From assembly GCF_001854805.1 (NCBI RefSeq), contig NZ_MBLO01000114.1, positions 62,001 to 126,000 on the forward strand: a stretch of 64,000 nt of DNA, written 5' to 3'. Source of the DNA: Pseudofrankia coriaricola. GTDB lineage: Bacteria > Actinomycetota > Actinomycetes > Frankiales > Frankiaceae. The position numbers and the translations under genes were made by a program. This document shows, piece by piece, positions 61,067 to 64,000 of the stretch. Positions within the stretch are counted from its first letter, which is position 1; the number at the start of each line of letters is the position of its first letter. A model generated the notes under the pieces. The model saw only the letters and a list, made by a program, of their open reading frames with translations. It had not been told where the DNA came from and made no database searches.

Positions 61067-61120
61067 GCGAGAACCGCGAGAACCGCGGGAAGCGCCAAAA
61101 CCGCGAGAACCGCAAGAACC
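61067..61120. repeat. Six imperfect 9-bp tandem repeats
   Basis: Units of the type GCGAGAACC follow each other from 61067 (three of six perfect). Located about 115 bases upstream of the SnoaL-like gene start. Nine-base period; too short for CRISPR. Confidence 0.85.
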
Positions 61121-61189
61121 GGCCGTCCCGGCCATGGCCGTCTGGGCACGGCGTGGCCGGGACGGCGGGGGCGCACAGTCAGGGCGTGG

Positions 61190-62146
61190 TCAGCCGCCGA
61201 TGGCGGGGAGGACCGGGACGCAGATCAGCGGCCTCGGGTGCTGGGGGTCCAGCGCGTTCTGGACGTGGCGCAGCGCCACCCGGTCATAGGCGACCGAGAT
61301 GTGGTCGGAGCCGTCGAGGATGCAGCTGTCCTGGAGGGTGATGTTCCGGACGTTCGGGCCGGGCAGGAATGCCGAGGTGTAGGGGGTGACGATCTCGTCG
61401 TAGCGAGTCTCGATCACGGTGTAGCGCACGCCGGGCCGGGTGCCGCCGCCGGCGTTGAGGGCGGTGAGGAACGGCGAGCCGGCGATCTGCTGGGCGCACG
61501 ACTGGCAGATCGACTCGATGGGCCCGGTGAGGCCGAAGACGTCGGCGAGTTTCGTCAGGCCCAGGAGCGTCGTGCCGTGGTTGGACGGCGCGAGCCCGAT
61601 CAGGGCGTTGACCTTCGCCTCTCCGCCCAGGTTGTTGATGTAGTAGCGGGGCAGCATCCCGCCCTGGGAGTGGCCGACGATGTCGACCTTGGACGCGCCG
61701 GTGGCGGCGAGTACCTGGTCGACGAAGGTGGCGAGCTGCGCGGAGCTTTCCTCGATGGGCCTGGTCCCCTGGAGGTAGTCGGTCGGCGAGGCGCCGCCGA
61801 TGTTCGGGGCGAACACGCAGTAGCCGTCGTTCTTCAGCAGCGGCGACAGTGCCTGCCACTCGTTGGTCTTGTCCGCCAGCGTTCCGTGGACGAGGACGAC
61901 GGGCCGCGGGTGCGCGGCGCTGGGCCGGCAGGAGAAGTCGTTCGCGCCGGGCGGGTCGGCGTTCGGGTGCGCCAGCGAGATGACGACCGCCGCCGGGAAG
62001 TTGTAAATGACCGGGAGGGGTGCCGCGGCCGACGCGGGCGCGGCCGTGGCGACGGCGCCGGTCACCAGGCCGGCCGTCAGCAGGGCTGGCAGCGCGGCGA
62101 GCGCGGTGCCGCGGGTTAATCGGTTGCGGAGACGGGTGAGCTGCAC
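61190..62146 (-). CDS. Secreted lipase/esterase (alpha/beta hydrolase)
   Basis: 318 residues. The signal peptide covers residues about 1-40 (basic start, TALAALPALLTAGLVTGAVATAAPASA-type core ending at an Ala-x-Ala site). The mature part has the oxyanion region VVLVHGT, the nucleophile elbow GHSQGG, and a C-terminal acid/His region (YDEIVTPYTSAF and ILDGSDHISVAYD). Cysteines near the C-terminus suggest disulfides. It resembles the actinobacterial class 2 lipase / EstA-type triacylglycerol lipases. GTG 62146 has a strong AAGGAGG. A palindrome upstream may be its operator. Confidence 0.92.
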   Translation of the reverse strand: MQLTRLRNRLTRGTALAALPALLTAGLVTGAVATAAPASAAAPLPVIYNFPAAVVISLAHPNADPPGANDFSCRPSAAHPRPVVLVHGTLADKTNEWQALSPLLKNDGYCVFAPNIGGASPTDYLQGTRPIEESSAQLATFVDQVLAATGASKVDIVGHSQGGMLPRYYINNLGGEAKVNALIGLAPSNHGTTLLGLTKLADVFGLTGPIESICQSCAQQIAGSPFLTALNAGGGTRPGVRYTVIETRYDEIVTPYTSAFLPGPNVRNITLQDSCILDGSDHISVAYDRVALRHVQNALDPQHPRPLICVPVLPAIGG

Positions 62147-62236
62147 GGGACTACCTCCTTGGTGCCGCCGCCGGTCTGCTCCGTGTGCCTGCCGGGCCCG
62201 GGCCGGCTGAGATCGGAGAGGGCGGGTGGAGATAGT

Positions 62237-62252
62237 TACCTACTGGTAGGTA
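62237..62252. promoter_or_regulatory. Candidate operator upstream of lipase gene
   Basis: Perfect inverted repeat TACCTAC and GTAGGTA around TG, in an AT-richer patch (flanked by GATAGT and CGTAATG). No repressor gene is adjacent. Confidence 0.5.
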
Positions 62253-62407
62253 CGTAATGCGACAGAAACGTCGCCGTTGCGGCTCGACTCTTGAATGCGG
62301 TGGCTGCGAGCGCTAAGCATGGTCGCGAGCTGGGCAGGGAAACCCTCCGGTCGGCCATCCCAGGCCCTCTCGTCGCGCAACAGTCATCAATGGATGGCAC
62401 TTCAGTG

Positions 62408-62425
62408 CCGGCACCGAGGTGCCGG
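62408..62425. terminator. Hairpin that may end the MATE transcript
   Basis: Eight-bp perfect arms CCGGCACC and GGTGCCGG with a GA loop, 133 bases beyond the MATE stop, next to a second six-bp hairpin (62396-62409). No T-run. Confidence 0.3.
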
Positions 62426-62558
62426 CCGGTCATCGCCATTGCCCGTGTCCGGGATGGCGACTGCGCCAGAGTTCGCCGGAATGGCGCGGACGAGGTCTCC
62501 TCACCGCCGAAGCCGTCCGTCCGCGGCGGGAAGGCCGGGCGCGGATCGGGCCGGTCCG

Positions 62559-63920
62559 TCAGCGGGTGGCACCGGCGACGAGCCAGCGACTGCCGCGGAC
62601 GCGCAGGCTGAGGGTGGCGGCGCGGGCGGCGAGGTAGCCGCCCGCGAACGCGCCCATGAGGCAGCCGACGCCCGTCGCACCGCTCGGCCGCCACAGCAGG
62701 ACCGCTCCCGCCAGCACGGCGAACACGGCCAGGTTGAGCAGACCGGTCCAGGCGAGGTAGCGGTTGTCGCCCGCGCCGATGAGGACGCCGTCGAGCACGA
62801 AGACCAGCCCGCTCAGCGGCGCGGTGGCGGCGAGCACCAGCACCGCGGGAACGACCAGTTCGGCGACGTCGGCCGCGTTGGTGAAGGCCGGGCCGATCAC
62901 CCAGGCCAGGGCCGCGAACACGGCCCCCAGCGCGAGGCCGCCGCCGATCCCCCAGACGACGCAGCGACGCAGCACGACGCGCGCGGCGCCCACGTCGCCG
63001 GCGCCGAGCCGGTCGCCGACGAGCACCTGGGCGGCGACGGCGAGGGCGTCGAGGGCGAAGACCGCGGTGAAGTACAGCGTCATCGCGATCTGGAACGCGG
63101 CGAGCTCGTTCGAGCCGAGCGCGGTCGCGACATAGGTGACGAGCAGCAGGGCGGCGCGCAGGCTCGCCGTGCGCAGGAGCAGCCAGAACCCGGTATGCGC
63201 GCCGCGCAGCACGCCGACGAGACGGGGAGCGCCGCTCGCCCCGACGCGGCGCGCATGGCGGGCGACCATCACCAGGTAGGCGGCGACCATGCCCCACTGG
63301 GCGAGGACCGTGCCCACGGCCGAGCCGGCTATGCCCCAGCCCGCGCCGTAGATGAGGGTGCCGTTGAGCACCGCGTTGGCCGCGAAGCCCGCCCCCGCGA
63401 CGACGAGCGGGGTGCGGGTGTCCTGCAGGCCGCGCAGCAGCCCGGCCGCGGCGTAGACCAGCAGCATCGCCGGCAGGCCGGCCATCGAGATCCGCAGGTA
63501 GACGGACGCCTCATGCGCCACCGAGGCGCCCGCCCCGAAGGCGCGCAGCAGCGCCGGGGTCACCCACCAGCCGACGGCGGCCAGGGCCACTCCCAGCGCC
63601 GTGGCCAGCCACAGCCCGTCGATGCCCGCGGACACCGCGCCGCGCAGGTCGCCGGCGCCGCGCAGCCGGGCGACCGTCGGTGTGGTCGCGTAGGCGAGGA
63701 AGACCATGAGCCCTACGGCAGTCTGCAGCACCGACGCCGCGAGGCTCAGGCCGCCGAGGGCGGACGCGCCGAGATGGCCGACCATCGCGGTGTCGGCGAG
63801 CAGGAACAGGGGTTCGGCTATCAGCGCGCCGAGCGCCGGGGCGGCGAGCGCGATGATCGCGCGGTCGAGGCTCCGGTCCCCCCGCCCCTCAAGGGAGCCA
63901 ACGGAGCCTTCCGACGTCAC
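62559..63920 (-). CDS. MATE-family efflux protein (DinF-like)
   Basis: 453 residues, twelve predicted helices in two bundles. Typical opening helix ALAAPALGALIAEPLFLLADTAMVGHLG, then LSLAASVLQTAVGLMVFLAYATTPTVARL and the symmetric second half ELAAFQIAMTLYFTAVFALDALAVAAQVLVGDRLG. It exports cationic or aromatic small molecules using Na+ or H+. GTG 63920 has GGAGG upstream and is chosen over a TTG at the window edge. The open frame continues to the edge, so a longer N-terminus cannot be fully excluded. Confidence 0.93.
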   Translation of the reverse strand: MTSEGSVGSLEGRGDRSLDRAIIALAAPALGALIAEPLFLLADTAMVGHLGASALGGLSLAASVLQTAVGLMVFLAYATTPTVARLRGAGDLRGAVSAGIDGLWLATALGVALAAVGWWVTPALLRAFGAGASVAHEASVYLRISMAGLPAMLLVYAAAGLLRGLQDTRTPLVVAGAGFAANAVLNGTLIYGAGWGIAGSAVGTVLAQWGMVAAYLVMVARHARRVGASGAPRLVGVLRGAHTGFWLLLRTASLRAALLLVTYVATALGSNELAAFQIAMTLYFTAVFALDALAVAAQVLVGDRLGAGDVGAARVVLRRCVVWGIGGGLALGAVFAALAWVIGPAFTNAADVAELVVPAVLVLAATAPLSGLVFVLDGVLIGAGDNRYLAWTGLLNLAVFAVLAGAVLLWRPSGATGVGCLMGAFAGGYLAARAATLSLRVRGSRWLVAGATR

Positions 63921-64000
63921 CAGCGCACCTCCGAGGGCCGGCGAGCGTCCAGCCGCAGCGGTGACCGCCGCCGCGTCCGTCGGGCACGCCGCCCGCAAAC

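Larger units (their letters stand above)
62147..62558. other. 410-base intergenic region with an operator-like palindrome and two hairpins
   Basis: No gene supported. TACCTACTGGTAGGTA at 62237-62252 (7-bp perfect arms, TG spacer) lies 90 bases before the lipase start and looks like a TetR-type operator. GGCACTTCAGTGCC (62396-62409) and CCGGCACCGAGGTGCCGG (62408-62425) are adjacent perfect hairpins that could end the MATE transcript. Confidence 0.55.

Noticed and set aside
61067-61120. CRISPR-like array
   Set aside because: Nine-base units without spacers; simple tandem repeat.

Overview
The window is high-GC (about 70%+) DNA with GC-rich third codon positions, many GTG starts and dense TetR, LuxR-LAL, AraC, XRE and Ser/Thr-kinase regulation. 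It also carries F420-linked enzymes (LLM, PPOX and DDN families) and a DUF574-type methyltransferase. This points to a filamentous actinobacterium. Short interspersed repeats that read through genes suggest a Frankia/Pseudofrankia-like genome, but that is inference. No rRNA, tRNA, CRISPR array, origin or intact transposon was found.

Layout. 0-21 kb is a mixed accessory region: the 3' end of a type I N6-adenine methylase gene, CorA, a NUDIX hydrolase, an LLM/LysR divergent pair, a TetR/SDR pair with a tandem operator, a PPOX oxidoreductase, a cytosolic ligand-binding protein facing a large LuxR-LAL regulator, a membrane Ser/Thr kinase, a decayed ISAs1 transposase, a DUF574 methyltransferase, and a type I hsdM-hsdS pair beside a broken AAA ATPase gene. 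No hsdR is visible.

21.8-36.0 kb is the highlight: a compact one-strand gene set whose members mostly overlap by 4 bp. It encodes a lysine/ornithine N-hydroxylase, a DAO-type FAD oxidase, a cupin-MetRS fusion (hydrazine synthetase architecture), an acyl-AMP ligase, a stand-alone ACP, a GNAT, an acyl-CoA dehydrogenase and an Ntn (C45) hydrolase. These correspond step by step to the hydrazinoacetate-to-hydrazonoacetyl-ACP logic known from the s56-p1, triacsin and azaserine pathways. To this it adds a ferritin-like diiron protein, a haem-oxygenase-like diiron (HDO) protein, a transglutaminase-like protein and an SGNH hydrolase, with no NRPS or PKS module. I infer a small N-N-bonded natural product (diazo, azoxy, hydrazone or triazene type) that is probably undescribed.

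36-52 kb contains a DDN reductase, a TetR/MMPL transporter pair, aldo-keto reductase and AraC remnants, a Rieske oxygenase with a deaminase, an aldo-keto reductase, an XRE regulator, and a TetR-controlled membrane operon with cytochrome-oxidase subunit III/IV-like proteins but no subunit I. A TetR gene with a coupled 49-aa ORF and an AraC/glyoxalase pair follow.

52-64 kb has a HelD/HelR-type ATPase gene preceded by a rifamycin-associated-element-like inverted repeat. After it come an FMN reductase, an SPFH-GYF protein paired with a zinc-ribbon membrane protein, an APH-like kinase with a truncated methyltransferase, an ArsR-SRPBCC fusion with an operator inside its promoter, a SnoaL-like protein, a secreted lipase and a MATE exporter.

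The window also holds several decaying genes. Two carry frameshifts explained by short tandem duplications, and two 66-bp palindromic repeats lie immediately after unrelated stop codons.
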